This document shows positions 36,796 to 45,715 of a stretch of 64,000 nucleotides of DNA, in pieces (position 1 is the stretch's first letter; each line of letters begins with the position of its first letter). A program made the position numbers and the translations under genes. The notes under the pieces are model-generated. The model saw nothing but the letters and a program-made list of their open reading frames with translations. It made no database searches and had not been told where the DNA came from. The stretch is from Balneola vulgaris DSM 17893 (lineage in GTDB: Bacteria; Bacteroidota; Rhodothermia; Balneolales; Balneolaceae), in contig NZ_AQXH01000001.1 of NCBI RefSeq assembly GCF_000375465.1, positions 682,130 through 746,129 of the forward strand, given 5' to 3'.

Positions 36796-37782
36796 TCAAT
36801 CCTGATCTATTAAAAAATTACAGCCACGTAAATTTTGAGTATTCCATCTACCCAATACCTGGAATCTGCCCGATTCGTCCATCACGCCTTTGTCACCTGT
36901 TAAGAGAAACGAACACGAATGTACATTCGCTAAATCTATAACACCGATTAACCCCTCTTCACTATTCGGTAATGTCTCCAATGGGTTCTCTGGATTACGA
37001 ATGGATACCTGTTTCCAATGTGGAGCCTGAAACCATAAATCCCCTTTGCTATAAGATTGGCTGAGTAGCTCTGACATCCCGTATTCCGAACAAATTTGAT
37101 CTGGACGTACATCAAAGCCTTCACAAAGTTTTTGATGCAGCTCTTCTTTCGACATGGATCGCTTAAATGTCTTCATCCCACCTGTTTCCATGATCAATGT
37201 ATTTGAAGGAAATTGAACATTGCTGATTTCAAGCAAATCGAGTAGGCCAAAGGCTGCTCCGAAAATCATTAGCTGTTTACCCGATTTCGCTACTTCAGCT
37301 ATATCTTTTTGTACTAAAGGTGTATTTAATGGCAGAAATTTACTTTGTGCGGTTTTTTCTTGGTCTATTAAACACTGAATCATCCATATTAGTGATGAAT
37401 GTGGATTTTCTGCATATCCGGGTGTATATCCCCAAATCACCAAGTTATCGAGCTCAAAAAACTCCCGCATTCCATTGAGTATAGATGCTCTATAAATCTC
37501 TTCATCTGCGATATAGTGAGTGCTTCTAGTCATTCCTGAAGTACCACTACTTTGAAAATAAAGCTCTGGAAGTTGTGTACTTGGAGCAGATAAAACCTTG
37601 GTTTCCTTAAATGCCTCAATCGGTAGTAAAGGTATCGAATCGATAGATGTAAAACGCTTCACACCTAAGGCATCACAAAAGGTTTTATACACCGAGTTGT
37701 GTTGATACTGATATTGGAAAACTTCGGCTACCCTTTCCTCAAAGCTTATTGCTTGATCAAATATGTCAATCTTCCAATTCAT
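36796..37782 (-). CDS. Acyl-protein synthetase, LuxE-like (ANL superfamily)
   Basis: A 328-residue adenylating enzyme. LYFQSSGTSGMTRSTHYI is the nucleotide-binding loop of the ANL fold, with METGGMKTFKRSM and EYGMSELLSQSY as the following motifs. LLTGDKGVMDESGRFQVLGR gives the adenylate-binding Asp and the hinge. The C-terminal end contains LRGCNFLI, with Cys about seven residues from the end, comparable to the terminal acyl-accepting Cys of LuxE. LuxE-type proteins activate fatty acids and pass them to LuxC, so the adjacent genes form an acid-to-aldehyde pair. Its start overlaps the NHL gene by 17 bases. In vitro substrates cannot be read from sequence. Confidence 0.78.
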   Translation of the reverse strand: MNWKIDIFDQAISFEERVAEVFQYQYQHNSVYKTFCDALGVKRFTSIDSIPLLPIEAFKETKVLSAPSTQLPELYFQSSGTSGMTRSTHYIADEEIYRASILNGMREFFELDNLVIWGYTPGYAENPHSSLIWMIQCLIDQEKTAQSKFLPLNTPLVQKDIAEVAKSGKQLMIFGAAFGLLDLLEISNVQFPSNTLIMETGGMKTFKRSMSKEELHQKLCEGFDVRPDQICSEYGMSELLSQSYSKGDLWFQAPHWKQVSIRNPENPLETLPNSEEGLIGVIDLANVHSCSFLLTGDKGVMDESGRFQVLGRWNTQNLRGCNFLIDQD

Positions 37783-38596
37783 AGTTCAGCCTATATAAAG
37801 CATTCTTTGAAGCTAGTATCAATATCCCTTTATGGAAATCAAAGGCACGTAATTCAGGGATTTTTGAAAATGTGCTAATAACCTTTCGATTTGAACCTTG
37901 AAAATACTCAACTAGCGTGTCTTTCAGTAAATATATGCGGTCATCTTTTGCTCGAATCGCCAACGTATTCTCAGCGGGGTAGAATGATACTAATAATCCA
38001 TTTTCTGTTAGTTCATGCACCACTTTTGCCTCTTTGTCGAGTATATAGAGTTTAGCTCCTGAGGTCTCTATGTCATCTACACTTTTAATGCCCTTTGGTA
38101 AACTGAAGTGGTCCAATAATGCCCCATTTTCAGAAAATTTAAGAATTCGTTTTGCATCGCTATCATAAGCGATTACTTCCCCAAAGTTATTTACGCTCAA
38201 GAGAGCCGGAGAAAATGATGGCAAATCATTTATTGATGCGTTATTCGTGATGCTACCTAATAATTGCCCCCTTTTATCAAACAGCTGAATGCGTTGATTA
38301 CCGTGGTCGGCCACGAACCTTTTTAAGCCAGTGGTACTTGCTAAATCGGATGGAGTATTGAATTGATAGCTACCAGAACCTTTATTTCCGATTCGATCAA
38401 TAACCTTACCACTTCCATCTAATTCAATGATTTGATGGTCTTTCTGATCTAATACTAAGATGGTTTGATGAGAAACAAATTCGACCGCAACTACATCTTC
38501 AAATGCAGACGATAAAATTAGGGGGCTAGCATTCTGTGCATGAGCATTTATCACACTCAAAAAGCACAGAAATCCTATGAGAGCCCATTTATTCAT
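37766..38596 (-). CDS. Exported NHL-repeat beta-propeller protein
   Basis: A 276-residue protein with signal peptide (MNKWALIGFLCFLSVINAHA) and repeats of the NHL kind, such as VIDRIGNKGSGSYQFNTPSD followed by KRFVADHGNQRIQLFDKRG. Roughly five to six blades are visible, and the protein should form a periplasmic propeller, possibly a binding module. Its start overlaps the end of purD by 4 bases and its end overlaps the LuxE-like gene by 17 bases, so it is locked into the operon. No enzymatic motif is seen. Confidence 0.8.
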   Translation of the reverse strand: MNKWALIGFLCFLSVINAHAQNASPLILSSAFEDVVAVEFVSHQTILVLDQKDHQIIELDGSGKVIDRIGNKGSGSYQFNTPSDLASTTGLKRFVADHGNQRIQLFDKRGQLLGSITNNASINDLPSFSPALLSVNNFGEVIAYDSDAKRILKFSENGALLDHFSLPKGIKSVDDIETSGAKLYILDKEAKVVHELTENGLLVSFYPAENTLAIRAKDDRIYLLKDTLVEYFQGSNRKVISTFSKIPELRAFDFHKGILILASKNALYRLNYELED

Positions 38597-39873
38597 TCAA
38601 GGTGTTTAAGTCCTTTATGCCCAATATCGGTTCTATAATACATGTTATCGAACGAAATTTTAGACACATCCTGATATGCTAGTTCCAGTGCTTCAGCTAA
38701 ACTTTTAGCTTCAGTTACAACATTGAGTACACGTCCACCATTGGTAAGAATTTGATTACCATCCCGTTTAGTACCAGCATGGAAAACCATCGCGTCTTTT
38801 ATATTGTCTAAGCCTGATATCACTTTGCCTTTAGCATAGCTTTGTGGGTATCCTCCCGACACTAGTACCACCGTACAACGGTATAAATCATCGAGAATAA
38901 CCTCTGTGTCAGAAAGGCGCCCTTCTGTACAAGCCACCATAACTTCAAGCAGGTCACTTTGCATTGCAGGGATAATAACTTGGCATTCAGGGTCACCAAA
39001 TCGGCAATTATATTCTACCACTTTGGGACCATCTGAGGTTATCATAAGTCCAACGTATAAGAATCCTAAGTAAGGATTTCCCTCGCTTTTCATCCCTTTA
39101 ACTGTAGGAGCGATAATTTCAGATTTTACTCTTTCTAAGAGTTCTTCAGTTACAATAGGTGCAGGTGAATAAGCACCCATGCCACCCGTATTTAGGCCGG
39201 TGTCCCCTTCTCCAATTCTCTTATGATCTTGGGCATTCCCAATCACTTTAAATTCTGAACCATCACAAATGGCAAACACAGAAGCTTCTTCGCCTTCCAT
39301 GAATTCTTCAATTACTAATCGAGACGCCGCATCGCTTAAGGAACCTTCTTTTAACTCCTCAAGAGCCTGCATAGCTTCAGCTTCAGTTTCAGGAATAAGT
39401 ACTCCTTTTCCACCTGCTAAGCCATCCGCTTTAAGTACTACGGGGTAAGCCCCTTTTTCTTTGATGTACTCAGCTGCTTTATCAAACTCGGATTGGTCGA
39501 ATACTTCATAGGCCGCCGTAGGGATATCATGACGTTTCATGAAGTCTTTGGCGAATTCTTTCGAACCTTCAAGCATAGCTGCTTGTTGTTTTGGGCCAAA
39601 CACAACTTGGCATTTCTCTTCAAGAAAATCAGCAAATCCATCCACTAATGGTTGCTCAGGTCCTACTACCGTGATGTGAATGCTATGCTCTTGTATGAAG
39701 TCATAAATCTCATCAAAGTTTGTGGCATCAAGTACCACATTTTTACCAAGAGACTCAGTACCAGGATTCCCTGGAGCTATATATAGTTCACCCAATTTCG
39801 ATGACTTAGCTATGCCCCAAGCTAAAGCGTGCTCACGGCCGCCACTCCCTAATAAAAGAACGTTATAATGCAT
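38593..39873 (-). CDS. purD: Phosphoribosylamine-glycine ligase
   Basis: A 426-residue ATP-grasp enzyme making glycinamide ribonucleotide, the second step of purine synthesis. It starts with VLLLGSGGREHALAWGIAKS and has the ATP-grasp segments PVVLKADGLAGGKGVLI, EEFMEGEEASVFAICDG and GFLYVGLMITSDGPKVVEYN, then FGDPECQVIIP. Length and motifs match PurD fully. It sits 3 bases after tpiA and overlaps the NHL gene by 4 bases. Two other purine genes, purK and purE, lie 12 kb to the right in a separate unit. Confidence 0.97.
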   Translation of the reverse strand: MHYNVLLLGSGGREHALAWGIAKSSKLGELYIAPGNPGTESLGKNVVLDATNFDEIYDFIQEHSIHITVVGPEQPLVDGFADFLEEKCQVVFGPKQQAAMLEGSKEFAKDFMKRHDIPTAAYEVFDQSEFDKAAEYIKEKGAYPVVLKADGLAGGKGVLIPETEAEAMQALEELKEGSLSDAASRLVIEEFMEGEEASVFAICDGSEFKVIGNAQDHKRIGEGDTGLNTGGMGAYSPAPIVTEELLERVKSEIIAPTVKGMKSEGNPYLGFLYVGLMITSDGPKVVEYNCRFGDPECQVIIPAMQSDLLEVMVACTEGRLSDTEVILDDLYRCTVVLVSGGYPQSYAKGKVISGLDNIKDAMVFHAGTKRDGNQILTNGGRVLNVVTEAKSLAEALELAYQDVSKISFDNMYYRTDIGHKGLKHLE

Positions 39874-39876
39874 GAA

Positions 39877-40650
39877 TTAAGATAGGTTTTCAGCAATCAC
39901 AATTAACTCAGCAAAGCTCTTAGCACTTAGGCTAGCTCCACCTATTAAGCCACCATCAACATCTTCTTGAGTTAGCAACTCTTCCGCATTTTCAGGCTTC
40001 ATACTTCCACCATAAAGAATGCGCACTGCGCCGGCTGTATCATTACCAAAAAGAGCTTCTAATTCTTGGCGAATAAAAGCGTGCATTTCCTGAGCTTGCT
40101 CTGGTGTTGCTGTTACGCCTGTTCCGATTGCCCAAACTGGCTCATATGCAATTACAGTATCAAGTGCTTGTACTGAATCTAAGCCGTTATAAGCTGCTCT
40201 AATTTGATCGCTTACAAACTTAAAATGTCCATCGTTTTTACGAGTCTCTAATTTCTCACCCACACAGATTATAGGTACGATGCGTTCCGCCATCGCTTTT
40301 TTGATCTTTTTATTGATCATATCATCGGTTTCGCCAAAGTACTCACGGCGTTCAGAGTGGCCAACAAGCACATAGTTACAGCCACTTTCAGCTAACATAC
40401 TTGCGCTTATCTCGCCTGTAAAAGCACCATTATCTTCGTAGTACAGGTTCTGAGCACCTACTTGAATATCAGAGCTGTGTAAGTACTTTACCGCCATAGA
40501 AAGCGATACAAATGGTGGACAAACCAACACATCAATGTCGTCAGTAAAATTTTTCTTTAACGACTTCAGTCCGTCTAGTAGTTCAGCCGCTTCGTATGGG
40601 CCTCCATTCATTTTCCAATTTCCGGCAATAAGTAATTGACGAGTACTCAT
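39877..40650 (-). CDS. tpiA: Triosephosphate isomerase
   Basis: A 257-residue TIM-barrel enzyme interconverting dihydroxyacetone phosphate and glyceraldehyde 3-phosphate. AGNWKMNG supplies N11 and K13. VLVGHSERR holds the catalytic His, and IAYEPVWAIGTGVTA the catalytic Glu with the mobile loop 6. ILYGGSMKPENA and GLIGGASL bind phosphate. It starts at the base after the stop of the thioredoxin-like lipoprotein gene and is followed by purD after 3 bases. Confidence 0.98.
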   Translation of the reverse strand: MSTRQLLIAGNWKMNGGPYEAAELLDGLKSLKKNFTDDIDVLVCPPFVSLSMAVKYLHSSDIQVGAQNLYYEDNGAFTGEISASMLAESGCNYVLVGHSERREYFGETDDMINKKIKKAMAERIVPIICVGEKLETRKNDGHFKFVSDQIRAAYNGLDSVQALDTVIAYEPVWAIGTGVTATPEQAQEMHAFIRQELEALFGNDTAGAVRILYGGSMKPENAEELLTQEDVDGGLIGGASLSAKSFAELIVIAENLS

Positions 40651-42015
40651 TTAACTTCCCTTCTGATTTTGTTTAATAATTGTATTTAACCCTTGTATAA
40701 CATCCGTAAAGTCTTCGGCAACATACTTTCTTACAATGTTACCTTGTTGATCAATAAGAATTCTAGTTGGAACCTGAGTTACATTAAAGGTTTCGATTAG
40801 CTTTTGTACGTCAAAGCCACCAAATTTTGCAACACTCCAGTGTTTAACTCGCTCATCGAAAAAGGCTTGAACAGTTACTTCACTTTTATCCAATGGGATA
40901 GTAAACACCTCTAAATCATAATTCTGATAAATTTGATGAATTACGACGGTACGGTCATATTGATTTTGATACAAACGACTAGCAACTGGAGTAATTTCGA
41001 GGATGTAAGGTTTACCCACTAAACTATCAGGAGCAATAATTTCACCTTCATCTGTTTCAAAGCTAAATTCTGGAACTCGGTAACCTGGTGCTAGATATGA
41101 TAAATCGTATCCGATGGTCTTAGCCCATTGTTGAGCCTTTGGATCATCGTCGTATTCTTTTTCGAATTCAGCTAAAAGATCTTTAGCTATATCAACTCGA
41201 GCACTATCAAAGTAAAAGGCGATTCGTTCTTGATCTAAAGCGCGCTTAATTTTTGGGTTTTTTGTCAAATCTTGAAGGGAATCTAAATAACTCACTGCTC
41301 CTTCAACACCTTGAGTCTCCGCTTTATATTCGAAACCATATTTAGCAGCCACACCAATCATTTCATCGCTTGGCAGTGCATCATTGATACGTTGCATCAT
41401 CAAATTTTGGTCGAAGGTATTCAATAAACGAACCGACTCACCCCCTGCCATATTGGATGCAAAAGTACCTGGGTAGTTTTCATATACTTCCCAAAATAAG
41501 TCACTCCATTTGCGTAACTCATCTTCAATTAAAGTATCGGCTACAGCGCCTGCGTTGATGTATGCTAATACTCTTCTAAAGCCTTTATCTACGCGGTTGT
41601 AAACTTCCATAGCTCTATTTTCTCTAGAGTCTACTTCGAAGTTTTCACTCAATCCTGGTAGTTCACCAGAGAAATTAATGGTATCGTTATCCGCTAAGAT
41701 GAATTGAGTAGACCCAATCACATTGCCATTTCTACTGATATAAACCGGGTAAATACCTTGAAATGGGAATTCTACTTTACCTGTAATATTACCCAGTCTA
41801 TTCGATTGTTCTAAGAATAACGTATCCACATCAGAATCTACATCTTCACGATGAGTGATTAATAGTTGGATACCTGAGTAATCTTTGGAACTGTCTACTG
41901 AATCTGCAACTGTAATCTTACCATTGATAAGTGCACTTTGCATTTCAGGTTCACTACTACAGTTAGCAAATACTATTGTTAATAGTGCGAGTATACTTGT
42001 ATGTCTGATCTTCAT
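40651..42015 (-). CDS. Lipoprotein with DUF4369-like and thioredoxin-like domains lacking CxxC
   Basis: ATG 42015 gives 454 residues and a clean lipoprotein signal (LLTIVFANC); a TTG eight codons upstream is less likely. The N-terminal third looks like the DUF4369 domain often found in Bacteroidota thioredoxin-like lipoproteins. The C-terminal third has the thioredoxin fold, including YILEITPVASRLYQ where the WCxxC motif should be, and VTQVPTRILIDQQGNIVRKY with the cis-proline loop kept. No cysteine pair remains, so it cannot be a dithiol redox enzyme of the usual kind. It lies between gatB (24 bases) and tpiA (0 bases). A structural or binding role is possible. Confidence 0.78.
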   Translation of the reverse strand: MKIRHTSILALLTIVFANCSSEPEMQSALINGKITVADSVDSSKDYSGIQLLITHREDVDSDVDTLFLEQSNRLGNITGKVEFPFQGIYPVYISRNGNVIGSTQFILADNDTINFSGELPGLSENFEVDSRENRAMEVYNRVDKGFRRVLAYINAGAVADTLIEDELRKWSDLFWEVYENYPGTFASNMAGGESVRLLNTFDQNLMMQRINDALPSDEMIGVAAKYGFEYKAETQGVEGAVSYLDSLQDLTKNPKIKRALDQERIAFYFDSARVDIAKDLLAEFEKEYDDDPKAQQWAKTIGYDLSYLAPGYRVPEFSFETDEGEIIAPDSLVGKPYILEITPVASRLYQNQYDRTVVIHQIYQNYDLEVFTIPLDKSEVTVQAFFDERVKHWSVAKFGGFDVQKLIETFNVTQVPTRILIDQQGNIVRKYVAEDFTDVIQGLNTIIKQNQKGS

Positions 42016-42039
42016 ATTCTTTCTTTTCTGATCTATCAA

Positions 42040-43488
42040 TCAGCTTTCTAATTTTTTTGTAACCATCTCAGTAACCAATTTTGGATTGGCTTTACCTCTT
42101 GATGCTTTCATCGCTTGCCCCACAAAGAAGCCCATAAGTTGCTTTTTACCCTCTTTGTAGCGTTGAACTTCATCGGGATTATTCGCGATAATCTCATCCA
42201 CAATTGGCTCTAGGAACCCAGTATCTGATACTTGAATTAAGTTCATTTCTTCGGCAAGTGCTTGCGGCGATTTATCCGAATCTAACATTGCGTTAAATAC
42301 TTGTTGCATAGCTGAAGAGTTAATTTTATCTCCATCTTTTAGTGCTACTAGCTCCGCTAAACGTTCTGGTGTAATGGAAAATTCACCAATATCGATGCTT
42401 TGCTCATTCAGCACTCTAAGCACTTCACTGAGTACAATATTTGAAGCAGATTTAGGATTTCCAGTATGCTTAGCTACTTCTTCGAAGTAATCAGCTAAGT
42501 ATCTACTTTCTGTTATAGTAACAGCATCCACTTCGCTCATACCGTATTCTTCCACAAATCGCTTCTGACGAACGTCTGCTAATTCAGGAAGTTCAGTTTT
42601 GATTTCCTCTAGCAATGCATCTGTTACAATGATTGGCGGTAAATCTGGCTCTGGAAAATATCTATAGTCATGCGCTTCTTCTTTTGAACGCATCACTCGG
42701 GTTTGCATTTTAGTAGTATCCCAAAGTCTTGTTTGCTGAACTACTTCTCCCCCATCTTCAATAAGTTCTATTTGACGGTAAATCTCGAACTCAATCGCTT
42801 TTTCAACGTTTCTAAAGGAGTTCATATTTTTAAGCTCTGTACGAGTACCGAATTCTTTCTGCCCACGTGGACGAACCGATACGTTTGCATCGCAACGTAA
42901 ACTACCTTCTTCCATATTACCATCACAGATTTCTAAATACTGAACAATCTGCTTAATCTTGGTTAGGTATGCGTATGCTTCCTGAGGAGTTCTTAAATCA
43001 GGCTCTGATACAATCTCGATGAGAGGTGTGCCCGCTCTGTTTAAATCAACTAAGGTGTTGTACGGGTCTTGATCGTGAATCGACTTCCCGGCATCCTCTT
43101 CCATATGAATACGTGTTACGCCAATGCGTTTGTCATACTCTTCGAGTTCAATGTCTAAAAACCCATCGAAGCAGATTGGAGTATCAAATTGAGATATCTG
43201 ATATCCTTTTGGAAGATCTGGGTAGAAATAATTTTTTCGTGCAAAAATAGATTTAGGTGCTACACTGCAATTAGTAGCCAACCCCATTTTAATGATATAC
43301 CGTACTAAATTTTCATTCACAACTGGCAAGGTCCCTGGATGCCCTAAACACAGTGGCGATACTTGTGTATTAGGTGCCTCACCATACTGTGCGGCAACAG
43401 GTGCAAAAGCCTTACTTTTTGTGAGTAGCTGTGCGTGTACTTCAAGGCCTATAACAGCCTCGAAACGTTCATGGGCAATAGTGCTCAT
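42040..43488 (-). CDS. gatB: Aspartyl/glutamyl-tRNA(Asn/Gln) amidotransferase subunit B
   Basis: A 482-residue subunit that phosphorylates and amidates misacylated Glu-tRNA(Gln) or Asp-tRNA(Asn), working with GatA and GatC, which are not in this window. It begins EAVIGLEVHAQLLTKSKAF and contains LCLGHPGTLPV, the family motif GKSIHDQDPYNTLVDLNRAGTPL, and a C-terminal GatB/YqeY tail (GFFVGQAMKASRGKANPKLV) that contacts tRNA. It starts a seven-gene leftward block in which every gap is below 25 bases. The 75-base gap to aguA may hold its promoter. Confidence 0.97.
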   Translation of the reverse strand: MSTIAHERFEAVIGLEVHAQLLTKSKAFAPVAAQYGEAPNTQVSPLCLGHPGTLPVVNENLVRYIIKMGLATNCSVAPKSIFARKNYFYPDLPKGYQISQFDTPICFDGFLDIELEEYDKRIGVTRIHMEEDAGKSIHDQDPYNTLVDLNRAGTPLIEIVSEPDLRTPQEAYAYLTKIKQIVQYLEICDGNMEEGSLRCDANVSVRPRGQKEFGTRTELKNMNSFRNVEKAIEFEIYRQIELIEDGGEVVQQTRLWDTTKMQTRVMRSKEEAHDYRYFPEPDLPPIIVTDALLEEIKTELPELADVRQKRFVEEYGMSEVDAVTITESRYLADYFEEVAKHTGNPKSASNIVLSEVLRVLNEQSIDIGEFSITPERLAELVALKDGDKINSSAMQQVFNAMLDSDKSPQALAEEMNLIQVSDTGFLEPIVDEIIANNPDEVQRYKEGKKQLMGFFVGQAMKASRGKANPKLVTEMVTKKLES

Positions 43489-43563
43489 TCAAAAATTCTT
43501 TTCTATATGTATTATTAAAGTTGGTAAAGATATTAAAGTATACTCTTATATATTAGTCTTTTC

Positions 43564-44595
43564 TCAGATATACCATTGTTGAGTTATACAATGAATTGAA
43601 CCTTGCCCCCAGACTAAGTCACTACAATCTATTCCAATAATATCTCTGTTCGGAAAGTATTTCTTGAATAAATCTAGAGCCAATTGATCATAATTTTTGT
43701 CGTATAAAGGCACTAATACGCAACCATTGGCTATATAGAAATTAGCATAGCTGGCTGGCACATATTCGGAACCATCTACTGTGGTGCCTTCAATTTTAGT
43801 TTGTGGCAAAGGCAAGCGTTCAATTTTGAGTGAAGCCCCATTTGGCAACACCACCTTTTCTAATATTTCCTCGTTCTTTTTGAGTGCGTGATAATTGACG
43901 TCATTTTCATCCTCACATATCATTGTAAGCACGGTATCTTCATTCAAAAATCGAGTGATGTCATCAATATGCCCATCCGTATCATCGCCGGCTAAGCCCG
44001 AGCCCAACCATATAATCTGTTCAACACCCAAATAGTGCTTCAACTTCGCCTCGATTTCACTCTTACTTAAACAAGGGTTCCTATTGGGGTTTAATAATAC
44101 CGACTCAGTAGTTAATACAGAACCTGCTCCATTCACATCAATCGAACCACCTTCTAATACCATACCCGGTTCAATTCTTTCAACCTTATACTTTGAGGCT
44201 ATATACTCTGGCAAAGCATTGTCACTGTCAAAGGGTGGATACTTTTCACCCCAAGCATTGTATTCCCAGTCTAAAATTTTAAACGAATCCGTTGTACTAT
44301 CTACAACGAAAATAGGACCACAGTCTCTCGCCCACACGTCATTTATTGCTTGCAGGTGGATGATTAATCGATCAAAATTTGTAGTGCTATTTTCTAATAA
44401 TGCTTCTGCTCTTTGTTGAACCTTTTCGTTCTCAATGAATAAATGAACGTTCTCATAGTTAGTAAGGGCTTCGATGATTTCTACATATACTTTTTCAACG
44501 CGCTCTAATCGCTCATCAGGCCAAGTTTCTCTATTAGAAGGCCAATGAAGTTGGGTACCAGAGTGTGTTTCCCACTCAGCAGGCATTTTATACAT
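43564..44595 (-). CDS. aguA: Agmatine deiminase
   Basis: A 343-residue enzyme of the guanidino-modifying fold that converts agmatine to N-carbamoylputrescine. MPAEWETHSGTQLHWPS and VWARDCGPIFV are the N-terminal family motifs. LEGGSIDVNGAGSVLTTE and GDDTDGHIDDITRFL (catalytic Asp and His) follow, and the nucleophile C336 is in GQGSIHCITQQ at the very end. The next enzyme of the pathway, AguB, is encoded 14 bases upstream, so the two make putrescine from agmatine. Arginine decarboxylase is not in the window. Peptidyl-arginine deiminase of the Porphyromonas type is a related family but is larger. Confidence 0.95.
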   Translation of the reverse strand: MYKMPAEWETHSGTQLHWPSNRETWPDERLERVEKVYVEIIEALTNYENVHLFIENEKVQQRAEALLENSTTNFDRLIIHLQAINDVWARDCGPIFVVDSTTDSFKILDWEYNAWGEKYPPFDSDNALPEYIASKYKVERIEPGMVLEGGSIDVNGAGSVLTTESVLLNPNRNPCLSKSEIEAKLKHYLGVEQIIWLGSGLAGDDTDGHIDDITRFLNEDTVLTMICEDENDVNYHALKKNEEILEKVVLPNGASLKIERLPLPQTKIEGTTVDGSEYVPASYANFYIANGCVLVPLYDKNYDQLALDLFKKYFPNRDIIGIDCSDLVWGQGSIHCITQQWYI

Positions 44596-44609
44596 CTATA
44601 TTCCCTAAC

Positions 44610-45488
44610 TCAGTCTAAAATTCGTTTTGTAATGCCATCATAGAGATCAATTCTTCTATCACGCAAAAATGGCCATTCACGTCTTTGAGCCTCAATTCGA
44701 CTCAGATCGCATTCAGCTATTAGAATCTCTTCTTTTTCACCGGCTTCTTCAATGATTTGACCAAAAGGTCCTGCCACAAATGATTTACCCCAGAATTTTA
44801 ATTGCTTTTCCTTACCAACGCGATTTACAGCCGCTACATAACAACCATTCGCTATAGCATGACTTCGTTGTATAATTTGCCATGCGTCAGAAAATTCCTT
44901 CTTTTGCTTTCTTGATTCTCCCTTTAGCATTCCAATTGCGGTTGGATAGAATATGATCTCAGCACCTTTTAAAGCTGTAATACGAGCTGCTTCAGGGAAC
45001 CATTGATCCCAGCAGATAAGCACCCCAATTTTACCATAAGCCGTATCTACCACTTGAAAACCAGACTCTTCGTCACCGGGTGTGAAATAGTATTTCTCAT
45101 AGAACCCAGGATCATCGGGTATGTGCAACTTTCTATAAACGGCCTTTCTTTCACCGTCTACATCAATCACCACTGCGCTATTGTGATATACACCTTGTGC
45201 TCTTTTTTCGAAAAAAGGGATCACCAATACAACGTTTAATTCTTTTGCTAAGGAAGCAAACTGATCTAGAAACTGACTATCTAATGACTGCGCTAAATTG
45301 AAATGAGCCTCATCATATTCTCTACAGAAGTAGGGAGTATTAAATAGTTCTTGTAAACAGATAACCTGTGCACCCTGTGAACTCGCCTCTTTAACCAGAG
45401 CGAGTACTCGTTCAATATTATTTGAAGGTTGATCTTCACAGTAGGTTTGAATTAAACCCAGCTTTACGAGTCGTTGTTTATTTTCCAT
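44610..45488 (-). CDS. aguB: N-carbamoylputrescine amidase (carbon-nitrogen hydrolase)
   Basis: ATG 45488 gives 292 residues; a TTG two codons earlier is less likely. The nitrilase-fold triad is visible: Glu in VICLQELFNTPYF, Lys in AVYRKLHIPDDPG and Cys in VLICWDQWFPEAAR. The PYFCREYDEAHF and DDPGFYEKYYFTPGD stretches are typical of N-carbamoylputrescine amidase, which releases putrescine, CO2 and ammonia. Coupling to aguA 14 bases downstream supports this. It faces pckA across a 227-base divergent region. Confidence 0.95.
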   Translation of the reverse strand: MENKQRLVKLGLIQTYCEDQPSNNIERVLALVKEASSQGAQVICLQELFNTPYFCREYDEAHFNLAQSLDSQFLDQFASLAKELNVVLVIPFFEKRAQGVYHNSAVVIDVDGERKAVYRKLHIPDDPGFYEKYYFTPGDEESGFQVVDTAYGKIGVLICWDQWFPEAARITALKGAEIIFYPTAIGMLKGESRKQKKEFSDAWQIIQRSHAIANGCYVAAVNRVGKEKQLKFWGKSFVAGPFGQIIEEAGEKEEILIAECDLSRIEAQRREWPFLRDRRIDLYDGITKRILD

Positions 45489-45675
45489 ACACAAATTTAC
45501 AAAGAATGCAGTTTCTTTGGGTTTCCTTTTTCATGTGATTTAAAAATTAACAATGAAATTTAAGGTTAAACATGAATCAGGCATAAATAATATATGTGCA
45601 TTGCTACAGATTCATTAATGCCTCAAAAAATTAGGGTAAATACTATTTTAACTTAAAATTTCGACTTCAAATCAT

Positions 45676-45683
45676 TAACTTTG
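45676..45683 (+). promoter_or_regulatory. Possible -7 element of pckA (TAACTTTG)
   Basis: Matches the Bacteroidota TAnnTTTG consensus, 32 bases upstream of the pckA ATG, followed by an AAAAGGAG ribosome-binding site. The -33 TTTG partner is not clear. Confidence 0.35.
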
Positions 45684-45715
45684 GTGCTTCACAAAAAAAT
45701 CACCCAAAAGGAGTT

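Noticed and set aside
35727-37782. Bioluminescence (lux) operon
   Set aside because: Only LuxC-like and LuxE-like genes are present. No luxA, luxB, luxD or luxG is in the window, and the context is metabolic.
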